Below are positions 52,064-60,883 of a stretch of 64,000 nt of DNA, one piece after another. This DNA comes from UBA7359 sp964523895 (GTDB lineage Bacteria; Pseudomonadota; Gammaproteobacteria; Eutrophobiales; Eutrophobiaceae): assembly GCA_964523895.1 (NCBI GenBank), contig CAZGBJ010000006.1, positions 1-64,000 on the forward strand, given 5' to 3'. A program made the position numbers and the translations under genes. How positions within the stretch are numbered: position 1 is the stretch's first letter; each line of letters begins with the position of its first letter. Below the pieces are notes generated by a model that worked only from the letters and a program-made list of their open reading frames with translations, had not been told where the DNA came from and did not search any database.

Positions 52064-52978
52064 ATGCCCGCCACTAAAAACCTTGTTGCTATCTGTGTCG
52101 CCACATATAAACGGCCGGAATTATTAAGCAACTGTCTGAACTCAATTGGCCAGATTTCTATTCCAGAAACTTTTAGCGCGATAATAATCGTTGTTGATAA
52201 CGATAATGAAAAATCTGGGGAAGCAAGCTTTAATTCAACCGTAAAAAATATTGATACTGAATCATATTATTATGTTGAGCCTGATCGTGGCATTTGTTCC
52301 GCCAGAAACTGCTTATTAGAAAAAGCTTTGCTACACAAAGCCACATATATTGCATTCGTCGATGATGACGAGTTAACTCACAAACAATGGCTGGTTAATA
52401 TGGTTATCGGCATGGAATCTTATCCGGGCGACATTTTCGCCGGGCCCGTAATTCCTATAAAAGAAACCGTGGCGCCAGAATCATTTAGCAAAGATCCAAA
52501 ACGAGTAACAGGGAGCACGCCAAGGAATATACCTGCTGGAAATGTTATTTTTAGCGAACGATTAATTAATGAACAAAACCTGCGGTTTGACCGATACTTT
52601 GATTTTATTGGTTGCGAAGATTTTGATTTTTTTGATCGCGCTATAAAAAATAATATGGCGTCTGTCTGGATTGACGACGCCATTATTTTTGAAACGATCT
52701 TGCCGGAAAGAAATACCCGCAAATATATAATGTATCGTCATTTCACCGGAGGAATAAATGTTGTCCTGCGTTATAGAAGACATCATTCGTTAATTTTTGC
52801 CTGGGGACGATATTTGCCAAAGGCTATCGGCAAGTTTATTGGCGCTTTTTATTCTCTTGTAAAAGCAATTTTTGTGTCACACACAACAAACTTTGATAAA
52901 TTTATTATTAAATTATCTAACGGTGCTGGATATATTTGTGGTTTAACAAACCTCATTATCGAGCGTTACCGTTATTAA
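52064..52978 (+). CDS. Glycosyltransferase family 2
   Basis: A 304-residue GT-A enzyme: VAICVATYKRPELLSNCLNSI, YYVEPDRGICSARNCLLEKAL, the DxD-type IAFVDDDELTHKQWL, and a C-terminal hydrophobic end. Seven bases separate its start from the GT4 stop, so it is co-transcribed in the LPS locus. Sugar specificity unknown. Confidence 0.9.
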   Translation: MPATKNLVAICVATYKRPELLSNCLNSIGQISIPETFSAIIIVVDNDNEKSGEASFNSTVKNIDTESYYYVEPDRGICSARNCLLEKALLHKATYIAFVDDDELTHKQWLVNMVIGMESYPGDIFAGPVIPIKETVAPESFSKDPKRVTGSTPRNIPAGNVIFSERLINEQNLRFDRYFDFIGCEDFDFFDRAIKNNMASVWIDDAIIFETILPERNTRKYIMYRHFTGGINVVLRYRRHHSLIFAWGRYLPKAIGKFIGAFYSLVKAIFVSHTTNFDKFIIKLSNGAGYICGLTNLIIERYRY

Positions 52979-53015
52979 CCGGGACGTTTTAATACATAAC
53001 AAAAATATAAAACCT

Positions 53016-54275
53016 GTGAAAGCAATAAGCACAAATAATATTTCATCAATAATTATAAAGTACTGGCCCTGCTACCTTATTTTACTTGCGTTTATTGGTT
53101 TCGTAAGCAAATCATATTATAACTATCCCGTTGGCATAATGGCGCTGCTTGGACTGTATCAGCTTGTAGTAACGCCGAAAATATTATTACAAGATCAAAT
53201 ATTAAAAACATTTTCCCTTGTTTTTCTTTGTCTATGGCTGCCATTACTCATTTCCTTTCCGGATGCAGTAAACCCAGGTCATTCTGCCCACACCATTTTT
53301 CCTTATTTAAGATTTTTCTTTGCCGGCGTTTTTATTATTAGAGAGCTATCGAAGGATCCTGATCGATTAAAATTTATTGTTGCTTGTCTTTTTTATATTG
53401 TTCTTTTCTGGTGTGTCGATGCAACCATACAATTTGTGTTTAATAAAAATCTTCTGGGCTTCCCTTATCAGCCTGGGCACATTACCGGAATGTTTCATCC
53501 AAGAAATACTATTTCCCATATCTGTTCGATTCTTTCTGCTTTTTTATTTTTGTATATATACATACACATCGAAAAAAATAAATTTCTGCCCCTAAGCATT
53601 ATTCCTTTATTTTTTATTATCTTGTTAAGCGGGCGACGGGCTGCATGGGTGATGCTTGCGCTGTCTTCTTTTGGCTTTCTGATTTATGGCTATTTTTATT
53701 CAATAAACAGAACGCACTTTATTAAAACACTGGGCGTTGTTGTTGCGCTGGTCAGCGCATTGCTTGCATCAACCATACTTTTTCACCAACCCACAAATGA
53801 TAGATTTAAAGTTACCCTGGGTCTTTTCAGCAACAACTATGACCGTATTAATGCAGCAACGGCTGTAAGACTTCCTATATGGGAAACATCCTATGCCATA
53901 TTTAAGGCGAACCCGGTTAACGGCATAGGTCCTCGTGGATTTCGTCATGTTTATAAAGACTATGCCTCAGAAGATGATTATTTCGTTAAAACAGATACCG
54001 TGCCTACGCAGCCACATATCCTTATATTGGAAATATTAGCCGAAGCGGGTGTAATTGGTTTTTTTGGATATCTGTTAGCTATTTATTTAATTATGCGAGT
54101 TATACAAAGTTCCAGAAATAAAAACAGCTTATTCCCTTTTTTTATTCCTGTTATTGTTTCACTGTTTCCTTTTAATGCGCACATGGCTTTTTATGGATCT
54201 ATCTGGTCAAGCATGATCTGGTTATTGCTTGCTTTATATTTTGCTAGCGCAAAACTATCTTTAAATAATGACTAA
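53016..54275 (+). CDS. O-antigen ligase/polymerase (WaaL/Wzy_C family)
   Basis: A 419-residue multi-spanning protein with about 11 TM helices and a large periplasmic loop (about 260-345) containing RLPIWETSYAIFKANPVNGIGPRGFRHVYKDY, the family H/R-rich signature. It would join undecaprenyl-linked O-antigen to lipid A-core. GTG start. Wzy polymerases look alike, so ligase versus polymerase is not settled. Confidence 0.82.
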   Translation: MKAISTNNISSIIIKYWPCYLILLAFIGFVSKSYYNYPVGIMALLGLYQLVVTPKILLQDQILKTFSLVFLCLWLPLLISFPDAVNPGHSAHTIFPYLRFFFAGVFIIRELSKDPDRLKFIVACLFYIVLFWCVDATIQFVFNKNLLGFPYQPGHITGMFHPRNTISHICSILSAFLFLYIYIHIEKNKFLPLSIIPLFFIILLSGRRAAWVMLALSSFGFLIYGYFYSINRTHFIKTLGVVVALVSALLASTILFHQPTNDRFKVTLGLFSNNYDRINAATAVRLPIWETSYAIFKANPVNGIGPRGFRHVYKDYASEDDYFVKTDTVPTQPHILILEILAEAGVIGFFGYLLAIYLIMRVIQSSRNKNSLFPFFIPVIVSLFPFNAHMAFYGSIWSSMIWLLLALYFASAKLSLNND

Positions 54276-54293
54276 TTACTTATTGGGCTCTAT

Positions 54294-55253
54294 ATGAAAA
54301 TTCTGATAATTAAATTAGGCGCATTAGGGGACATTATTACTTCAACATCAATAATTAACCAAATAATGAGGCATCATGATGAAGATGATGTTTATTTGCT
54401 TACAAGCTCTGCTTTTAAAGATCTATTCTCAAACTTTAAAAAATTAAATGTTTTTTCCTTTGAAAGAAGAGGACTGTTAAACACAATAAAAACCATTCTC
54501 TGGATAAGAAAGCATAAGTTTAATCGAATATATGATTTACAATCAAACGACAGAACTACAATTTATTGTGCATTGTCGGGAAGCCCGTTTCGCGCAGGCA
54601 ATCACCCTCGCTACCCTTATCATATTCACCCGGAAAATAAATATATTGGCGAATGCCACTCATTCGAACGTCTCAATCAAATAATAGAAAGCGCAAATAT
54701 CATGCCGGCTAAGCCGCTCCCGTTCTTGCCGATTCCTGACAACATAGTCGCCGAAGTATCAGACTGGCTTAATGAACATGGTTTGTCTGAAAAAACTTTC
54801 GTACTGCTACATGCGGGCTCCAGCCCATTACATTTAAAGAAAAGATGGCCTTATTTTTCTGAGCTAGCCTCTACAATAAGCAAAACGTTGAACATAATCT
54901 GGATTGGCGCAAAAGATGATGCGAAATTAAACGAGGCACTAAGCAAGGGGACAGGAATAAACGCGACAAATGCTTTTGATATTCTTGGACTTGTTGAACT
55001 AGGCAAAAGAGCAAGGTTTGCAATAACAAACGATTCTGCGCCTATGCATATTTTATCTTGTTCACAAATACCTGTGTTTGGACTATTTGGTCCGACATAT
55101 GCCCGCAGAACCCATGCGTTGGGACAACTAGACAACGTCATAACTGCAAGCGACACGATAGCAAACAACGATCATGATTTTAGACCGGAAGACATATCAA
55201 AGATTTCTTTAGGCATGGTATTAAACAAACTTAATGCTCAAAACTTGTTATGA
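54294..55253 (+). CDS. Glycosyltransferase family 9 (heptosyltransferase family) protein 1
   Basis: A 319-residue GT-B enzyme: MKILIIKLGALGDIITSTSIINQI at the N-terminus, FVLLHAGSSPLHLKKRWPYFSELA, and ITNDSAPMHILSCSQIPVFGLFGPT. These match ADP-heptose:LPS heptosyltransferases. It overlaps the next GT9 gene by 4 bp (ATGA). Confidence 0.9.
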   Translation: MKILIIKLGALGDIITSTSIINQIMRHHDEDDVYLLTSSAFKDLFSNFKKLNVFSFERRGLLNTIKTILWIRKHKFNRIYDLQSNDRTTIYCALSGSPFRAGNHPRYPYHIHPENKYIGECHSFERLNQIIESANIMPAKPLPFLPIPDNIVAEVSDWLNEHGLSEKTFVLLHAGSSPLHLKKRWPYFSELASTISKTLNIIWIGAKDDAKLNEALSKGTGINATNAFDILGLVELGKRARFAITNDSAPMHILSCSQIPVFGLFGPTYARRTHALGQLDNVITASDTIANNDHDFRPEDISKISLGMVLNKLNAQNLL

Positions 55254-56347
55254 GTTTTAATCAAAAAATAGCCTTGATCTACGTAAGCCTGATAAAAACT
55301 TTTCGGACAACGACTATTAATGTTTTTATAAAACTTCTTTTTAAAAAAACAACAGGGCACAAAAAGATTTTAATAAATCGTGATGGCGCTTTTGGTGACT
55401 CTATTGTTGCTTTGCCAGCATTAAGCGTCATTAGACAGAACTACCCTGAAGCTCAAATTGATTTACTGTCTGTTAACAATGGCGGCATTTCTTTTAAGGA
55501 CATTAGTATAAGCAACAACCTGATTAACACGCTCTACATCATAGACAAAACTCAACGAAAAAAAACATTAAACAAATTAAAGCAACAAAACTACGATTTA
55601 TTTGTTCAAATTCCCCAAAATATCGGGGTCTATAAATCCATTAGAAATATGCTGTTAGTTCGTTTTTATTTAAACATAAAAAACGCATTTGGCTGGGATT
55701 ACGGCAAAATAAAATCATTCATGCGTCTTCAAAAACAGGAGGGGCTGATACCAACTGAAACTGTCCGTTTTATTAATACGCTAAAACAAAATAAGCTCTA
55801 TGGCGATATTGTTTATCCACTAGAGAGCCATCCGCCGAAAAATGAACTTGCCCACGAATTACTTAAAACGGATCAGCCTCTTACCTTTTTAATTGGCGGG
55901 AAGCTTCAGACAAAAAAATGGCCGCTTGATCACTGGGTGTCACTGACAAAGCTTGTCGGCAACAAACAAAAAATATTGATCATCGGTGGCGATGAGGACA
56001 GAAAAGACGGGGAATATATTGCGACTAACAGTACTAATGCCGTTTGCTTATGTGGCAAACTATCAATACCGGAGTTACGTTATGTTTTCGAAAAATCAAA
56101 AATAGTGATCAGCCTTGATACCGGCGCCATGCATCTTTGTGATACTACAGACGCAAAACTTATTGCTCTTTTTTCTACTCGAGACCTATCAAACAAATGG
56201 TTCCCAAATAACAAGAGCTCCATTGTCATTGAAAAAATACTGCCCTGCAGTTTTTGTTTAAAGACCGAATGTAATAATCATATTTGTATGAGCAACATAT
56301 TGCCGAATGAAGTTTATTCAAACATGAATAAATTATTAACCGCTTAG
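55250..56347 (+). CDS. Glycosyltransferase family 9 (heptosyltransferase family) protein 2
   Basis: A 365-residue protein: KKILINRDGAFGDSIVALPALSVIRQNYPEAQIDLL, LIGGKLQTKKWPLDHWVSLTKL, ISLDTGAMHLCDTTDAKLIALF. The C-terminus carries an unusual Cys-rich block (LPCSFCLKTECNNHICM) that could bind a metal. The last gene of the + strand arm of the LPS locus; it converges with the FkbM gene, with 14 bp between. Confidence 0.88.
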   Translation: MSFNQKIALIYVSLIKTFRTTTINVFIKLLFKKTTGHKKILINRDGAFGDSIVALPALSVIRQNYPEAQIDLLSVNNGGISFKDISISNNLINTLYIIDKTQRKKTLNKLKQQNYDLFVQIPQNIGVYKSIRNMLLVRFYLNIKNAFGWDYGKIKSFMRLQKQEGLIPTETVRFINTLKQNKLYGDIVYPLESHPPKNELAHELLKTDQPLTFLIGGKLQTKKWPLDHWVSLTKLVGNKQKILIIGGDEDRKDGEYIATNSTNAVCLCGKLSIPELRYVFEKSKIVISLDTGAMHLCDTTDAKLIALFSTRDLSNKWFPNNKSSIVIEKILPCSFCLKTECNNHICMSNILPNEVYSNMNKLLTA

Positions 56348-56361
56348 TTCGGCCCGGAACA

Positions 56362-57168
56362 TCAGGCTAATATCTTCTGGAACGGGCCCTCCGGCAAAGA
56401 TTTAATTCTGTCTGGATGAACGAAAAAATAATCTTTCCAGTTTTCAGATTCGTCAACTTCATTTACCTGCTGTATGTTTCCTTCGTCTTCTCTAAACATA
56501 TGATAGCCAAGATCAAGCAAAAACCCTGATACTTCTTTTGCGCTACTATTAAAGACGTCCTTAAGAGCGTTGCTATGAATCTCAATCAATAAGTTTGGCC
56601 TGGTTTTTTCCAGCGTTTTACTCGCCCCTTTGAGAATCAACATTTCAGAGCCTTCGGTGTCGCATCGTATAAAATCAATACCATCTATATTATTTTCTGA
56701 AACAAAGTCATCAATAGAGACTGACGCCACTTCTTCTTTTGTTGCTTTGTCAGATTCAATATCTGTTCGTTTAATATTTGTGCTTTCCAGTCCGGCAATA
56801 AAGGCGAATGAACGCCCGGCATGGCCTGTTGATTTTTGCGGGGTTACTAAACAAACGCTTCCGGCTTTATCGGAAACGGCCAAATGATATGTAGAAACGT
56901 TCTTTAGCCTGTGTAGCTTAACCATTAACGCTAAATGGCCGTAAGAATATGATGATGGCTCAAAAGCATAAACCTGTCCGTTATTGCCAATAAGGGCAGA
57001 CATAATATAACTATGTCGAGCATCGCTCGCTCCTATATGGAGACAATTATTGCCCTCTATGATGATGTTTTTAAGAAACTTTATTTCTGGCTCGAACTTA
57101 CGCCCTTTAATGTTTCTTACATATGTACGCAATGCTGCTAGGCAAATACCAAAGTTAAACTTACTCAT
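56362..57168 (-). CDS. FkbM-family methyltransferase
   Basis: A 268-residue SAM-dependent methyltransferase. It has NCLHIGASDARHSYIMSALIGNNGQVYAFEPSSYSYGHL (motif I), LKNVSTYHLAVSDKAGSVCL, and DGIDFIRCDTEGSEMLILKGASKTLEKTRPNLLIEIH. FkbM-type enzymes O-methylate sugars in polysaccharides. Start chosen at MSKFNFGI; the longer frame runs into the upstream glycosyltransferase gene. It is the last gene of the minus-strand arm that begins with rpmH. Confidence 0.88.
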   Translation of the reverse strand: MSKFNFGICLAALRTYVRNIKGRKFEPEIKFLKNIIIEGNNCLHIGASDARHSYIMSALIGNNGQVYAFEPSSYSYGHLALMVKLHRLKNVSTYHLAVSDKAGSVCLVTPQKSTGHAGRSFAFIAGLESTNIKRTDIESDKATKEEVASVSIDDFVSENNIDGIDFIRCDTEGSEMLILKGASKTLEKTRPNLLIEIHSNALKDVFNSSAKEVSGFLLDLGYHMFREDEGNIQQVNEVDESENWKDYFFVHPDRIKSLPEGPFQKILA

Positions 57169-57208
57169 ACTAATAATTCTCCAGCATAAAACTCTTATAA
57201 TTCTTCGT

Positions 57209-58150
57209 CTAAATATTGCTTGTCTTTTCCCACAACGCCCGCCAATCATAAAATGGCGGCAAGCAATCTTTTGTCTGTAAATGAATTGCCACCGCGGGAA
57301 TAGGGGAAAAACCGGGCATGTGATTAAACAAGCGATCTGTTGTTTTCTTTTCTGATCCAAGATGGCGTTTTTCCTTAATGCCAACATATTTTGTGTTCTC
57401 AAAATATTTCCAATAATCTTTAACAACGCTTGAGTGCGTAAAAAAAGTATGGGTCATATGGCTCATTGTCCGCCAACGCCTGTTTTCTCCCAGCAATATA
57501 TATGATGGATAATTATACTGACTGTATATCAACTCATGTTCTTGCGGATGAATCAATAAGTGTGATCCGATTTGCTCGTATACTTTTTTATAAAAATTAA
57601 CCATGTCATAAATTGCATTTGGTTCATGAAGGTAATCATCTTCACAAAAATAAAAAAGCGCATCCTTATCTTTCGCAGAAGAAAAGTGTTCATGTAAGGA
57701 TTCTCCCTGGCCTGTTTTATTCGTTGTTATTATCTGCCAGTCACACTCAAGCTTTTTACATAAGGCTTTTATTTTATCAATCACCGATTGTTCTGAGCGA
57801 TCATCAAAAATAGTCAGGCTAACGTCAACATTATTTTGTTTGGCCTTATTAATTGAAATAAGCAATGAATTAATACACTTTAAAAGATGCTCTTCAAGAC
57901 TAACCTTTGTCAGTTCGCTACGCTTTCCCTTTGCTCGTTTATCATTAATACAAGTACGCAAACATATTTCAAGCTTATCTGTGTTGTCTGAATTCGCATT
58001 GCTATTCGAGCTGAAAGAATCATAAGCTTTTTTTTGACTGGCATAGCCCTCAAATTCCTTGAGCGGCAATAAATTATATTCCGCGTGTTTTTTTATCGAA
58101 TAGCCTTGTTTTTTTAAAACTCGATCCAATAAGCGCAAAACCTCATTCAT
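57209..58150 (-). CDS. Glycosyltransferase, GT-A fold (family 2-like)
   Basis: A 313-residue protein. VSLTIFDDRSEQSVIDKIKALCKKL and ALFYFCEDDYLHEPNAIYDMVNFYKK give the nucleotide-sugar and acidic metal motifs expected of a GT-A transferase. The N-terminal 90 residues are polar and Ser/Asn-rich. Start chosen at the ATG overlapping the upstream GT9 stop by 8 bp. Substrate unknown; I am less sure of the exact family than of the fold. Confidence 0.75.
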   Translation of the reverse strand: MNEVLRLLDRVLKKQGYSIKKHAEYNLLPLKEFEGYASQKKAYDSFSSNSNANSDNTDKLEICLRTCINDKRAKGKRSELTKVSLEEHLLKCINSLLISINKAKQNNVDVSLTIFDDRSEQSVIDKIKALCKKLECDWQIITTNKTGQGESLHEHFSSAKDKDALFYFCEDDYLHEPNAIYDMVNFYKKVYEQIGSHLLIHPQEHELIYSQYNYPSYILLGENRRWRTMSHMTHTFFTHSSVVKDYWKYFENTKYVGIKEKRHLGSEKKTTDRLFNHMPGFSPIPAVAIHLQTKDCLPPFYDWRALWEKTSNI

Positions 58151-59051
58151 CAACCATTCTCCGAACAGCGGCGCTCACGTCATCAACTGAAATATTGCGC
58201 GCATCATTTTCTGCTCCAGAAAGACTCTCGCTTTTGTTTCCCCATGGCCGATATTGTTCCGGCGTTACATGACTAAAAAAACTAATCGTCGGCGTTTTTA
58301 CTGCACCTGCAATATGGCCCAAGCCAGAATCAGGACCAATATACAAACAAGACTTTTCCAATAACGCTGCTGCTTCTAATAGACTGTTGCCCACTGTATT
58401 AATGTGTGGCAAATTAATTTTATTAGCAACTTTCTCTGTTTCTTTAGCTTCATGACTGTTTCCCAAAAATATCACGCCGGAAAAGTCATTTTCGTGCCGC
58501 TCTAATAACTCAATAAACTTTTCTGCAGGCCATGTTTTTATTGGCTTACGGCTATCGCCAATAGATAATGTTAACAGCCTGTCTTTATTGTTAAACACAG
58601 ATAATTTCTTTTCTGCATAATTTTTATCGGCGCCTGATGGCCAGACACTGGCACACGGAATAGGATCGTCTCCATGAAGGCTTGCTATTACGCCCATTAA
58701 TCCTTCGACCGCATGGGTACCATAACTTTTTGCAGACCATTTTGTATATCTTTTTTTAGCTCTCAGCAAATAAGCAAGCCCGTCTGTTCTTACATCAACA
58801 ATAAGATCATAGCGAGTTTTCCAAAGCTGAAACAATAAGTCTGGCACCCCTCTTAAGGGCCTGTCTTTATCTTTTAAATATAATTTATTAAGGCGTGGAT
58901 AATTTTTATATAAGCCAGTTCCGCGCTTATCAACGACAATATCAAACAGAGCATCGGGATACTTGTCCTGCAATGATCTTAAGACAGGCGTTGTCATTAC
59001 CACGTCACCTACGGAGCTGAGTCCAATAAATAATATTTTTTTAACGCTCAT
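58143..59051 (-). CDS. Glycosyltransferase family 9 (heptosyltransferase family) protein 3
   Basis: A 302-residue GT-B enzyme: VKKILFIGLSSVGDVVMTTPVLRSLQDKYPDALFDIVVD, LLTLSIGDSRKPIKTWPAEKFIELL, YIGPDSGLGHIAGAVKTPTISFFSHVTPEQYRPWG. This is the third GT9 protein in the locus. It overlaps the glycosyltransferase downstream. Confidence 0.9.
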   Translation of the reverse strand: MSVKKILFIGLSSVGDVVMTTPVLRSLQDKYPDALFDIVVDKRGTGLYKNYPRLNKLYLKDKDRPLRGVPDLLFQLWKTRYDLIVDVRTDGLAYLLRAKKRYTKWSAKSYGTHAVEGLMGVIASLHGDDPIPCASVWPSGADKNYAEKKLSVFNNKDRLLTLSIGDSRKPIKTWPAEKFIELLERHENDFSGVIFLGNSHEAKETEKVANKINLPHINTVGNSLLEAAALLEKSCLYIGPDSGLGHIAGAVKTPTISFFSHVTPEQYRPWGNKSESLSGAENDARNISVDDVSAAVRRMVDE

Positions 59052-59082
59052 AAAAATAATCTAAAAAAACATTTATTGAGTA

Positions 59083-59484
59083 TTAACTATTGCCTGCAGA
59101 ATAATCACTATATGACTTTTCTTCGATTAACTCTGAGCCTGTTTTACTATTAATTACTCGTTTAATTTCCGCGCGTTTATCATTTGTAACATAAACAGAT
59201 CTTGCTAGCTCTATAAACCCCTGGTCGAATACTTGCTCGCCTTCTTTGTCTCTTATCTTGTCTTCTATATCCCACAGCGCTTCATTAACTACTTTTAATT
59301 CACTTATGTTTTCATCAAGTTCATTCTCTGAGTATGGAGAGGCGCTCCATAGTGACTGCAAAACGTTGAGTTCTTTGTTAATGTTTTCTAACTTGGTTTC
59401 GTCATCAATTCTTTCTGACTTTATTTGAAGGATGGTAATTTTATCCAGCAGTTCTCCTACCGATAGTTCTATTTTTATACTCAC
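59083..59484 (-). CDS. DUF6165 family protein
   Basis: A 133-residue soluble, acidic, helical protein: IELSVGELLDKITILQIKSERIDDETKLENINKELNVLQSL and LWDIEDKIRDKEGEQVFDQGFIELARSVYVTNDKRAEIKRVIN. It matches what I recall of DUF6165, a family that recurs in LPS/heptosyltransferase clusters and may assist a glycosyltransferase. Role unproven. 18 bp downstream of mnmE. Confidence 0.72.
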   Translation of the reverse strand: MSIKIELSVGELLDKITILQIKSERIDDETKLENINKELNVLQSLWSASPYSENELDENISELKVVNEALWDIEDKIRDKEGEQVFDQGFIELARSVYVTNDKRAEIKRVINSKTGSELIEEKSYSDYSAGNS

Positions 59485-59502
59485 AAATGCTTCCTCTATT
59501 AT

Positions 59503-60846
59503 TTATTTGCCGATACAAAACTGCGAAAAGATATTGCCCAAAACATCATCGCTGGTTGTTCTTCCCGTGACTTCGTCAAAACCCGACAATGCTTGTCTCA
59601 ATGATTCCGCCAAGACTTCCAGACCAACGCCACTTTTTGCTCCAGACAATGTTTGTTGCAAACAAGTTTTTACCGAATTTAATGCATCAATGTGTCGCTG
59701 TCGTGCAAAAATTAAATTCTCTTCATTGTCAGTAACATCAAGAACTGAGCCTATTTTATCGACAAGATCATCCATGCCCTCGCCTGTTTTTGCCGAAAGA
59801 TAAATCTCATCATCTAAGTTTTTGAAGTTACGTCCTTTACAGAGATCTATTTTATTCCTTACTGTAATCACCTTGGCTCCTGACGACAAATGTTTGTTTA
59901 ACATGTCCTCTTCTATTTTTTGATCCATACTATGGTCGAGAACGTATAAAACGATATCTGCAAAACCTAAGGCTTTATATGCCCTTTCTACGCCTTCCTT
60001 CTCTATGTCGTTTCTGGTTTCACGTATGCCCGCCGTATCAACCAACGTTATAGCAAAGCCGCCAAGCAATACTTTTTCGCGGATTACGTCACGGGTCGTT
60101 CCCGGCGTCGAAGAAACAATGGCTGAATCAAAACCAGACAAATAATTAATAAGACAGGACTTTCCTGCGTTCGGCAAACCAATAATAACTACCACGGGGT
60201 TCTGTTCAAGCACACGCCCCGCCTCTGCTTTTATTAATAATGCACTAAGCGCAGCTAAGGATTCTTCTATATTTTCAATCGCAGGATCGATATTGACATC
60301 AACGTCGTCTTCGTCCGGAAAGTCCAATGCCGCTTCAAGCAACGTTTTAGCATCAAAAACCAGGGCTCTTAGCTGTTTAACACTGTCAGAAAAAACACCG
60401 TCTAACGACTGCATCGCGCTACGCGCTGCTTTTTTGGAATTACTGTCAACTAAATCCACAACAGCTTCCGCTTGAACCAAATCCATCTTGCCGTTTAAGA
60501 AGGCTCTTTCGGTAAACTCTCCTGGCCGTGCGGCTCTTGCACCTAAAGAAATAATTTCGTCCAGCAATACGCTCAACAAGACACGGCTTCCATGGGCCTG
60601 ACACTCGATAACATCTTCACCAGTATACGAAGACGGGGCACTAAAATAGAGGGCGATACCTTTATCAATTGTTTTTTGAGAGGAAGACTTAAACGAAACA
60701 TATTTCGCCTGACGAGGCTCTGGAAGGCAGCCCGTTAATGCTTTGTATATGGTTTTACATCGGCTTCCGGAAATGCGGATTACGCCTATGCCTCCTCGCC
60801 CTAATGGGGTTGCAATAGCCGCAATTGTGTCATTATTTTCTGGCAT
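59503..60846 (-). CDS. mnmE: tRNA modification GTPase MnmE
   Basis: A 447-residue GTPase that, with MnmG, makes 5-(carboxymethyl)aminomethyluridine in the wobble position. It has an N-terminal folate-binding domain (TIAAIATPLGRGGIGVIRISG), a G domain with GLPNAGKSCLINYL (G1), TTRDVIREKV (G2), DTAGIRE (G3), RNKIDL (G4), and the C-terminal FCIGK with the catalytic Cys. Its usual follow-on gene mnmG is not downstream; an LPS gene block lies there instead. Confidence 0.96.
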   Translation of the reverse strand: MPENNDTIAAIATPLGRGGIGVIRISGSRCKTIYKALTGCLPEPRQAKYVSFKSSSQKTIDKGIALYFSAPSSYTGEDVIECQAHGSRVLLSVLLDEIISLGARAARPGEFTERAFLNGKMDLVQAEAVVDLVDSNSKKAARSAMQSLDGVFSDSVKQLRALVFDAKTLLEAALDFPDEDDVDVNIDPAIENIEESLAALSALLIKAEAGRVLEQNPVVVIIGLPNAGKSCLINYLSGFDSAIVSSTPGTTRDVIREKVLLGGFAITLVDTAGIRETRNDIEKEGVERAYKALGFADIVLYVLDHSMDQKIEEDMLNKHLSSGAKVITVRNKIDLCKGRNFKNLDDEIYLSAKTGEGMDDLVDKIGSVLDVTDNEENLIFARQRHIDALNSVKTCLQQTLSGAKSGVGLEVLAESLRQALSGFDEVTGRTTSDDVLGNIFSQFCIGK

Positions 60847-60883
60847 AGCATTACACCGCTTGACCGAACCTTTTGTTGACGAA

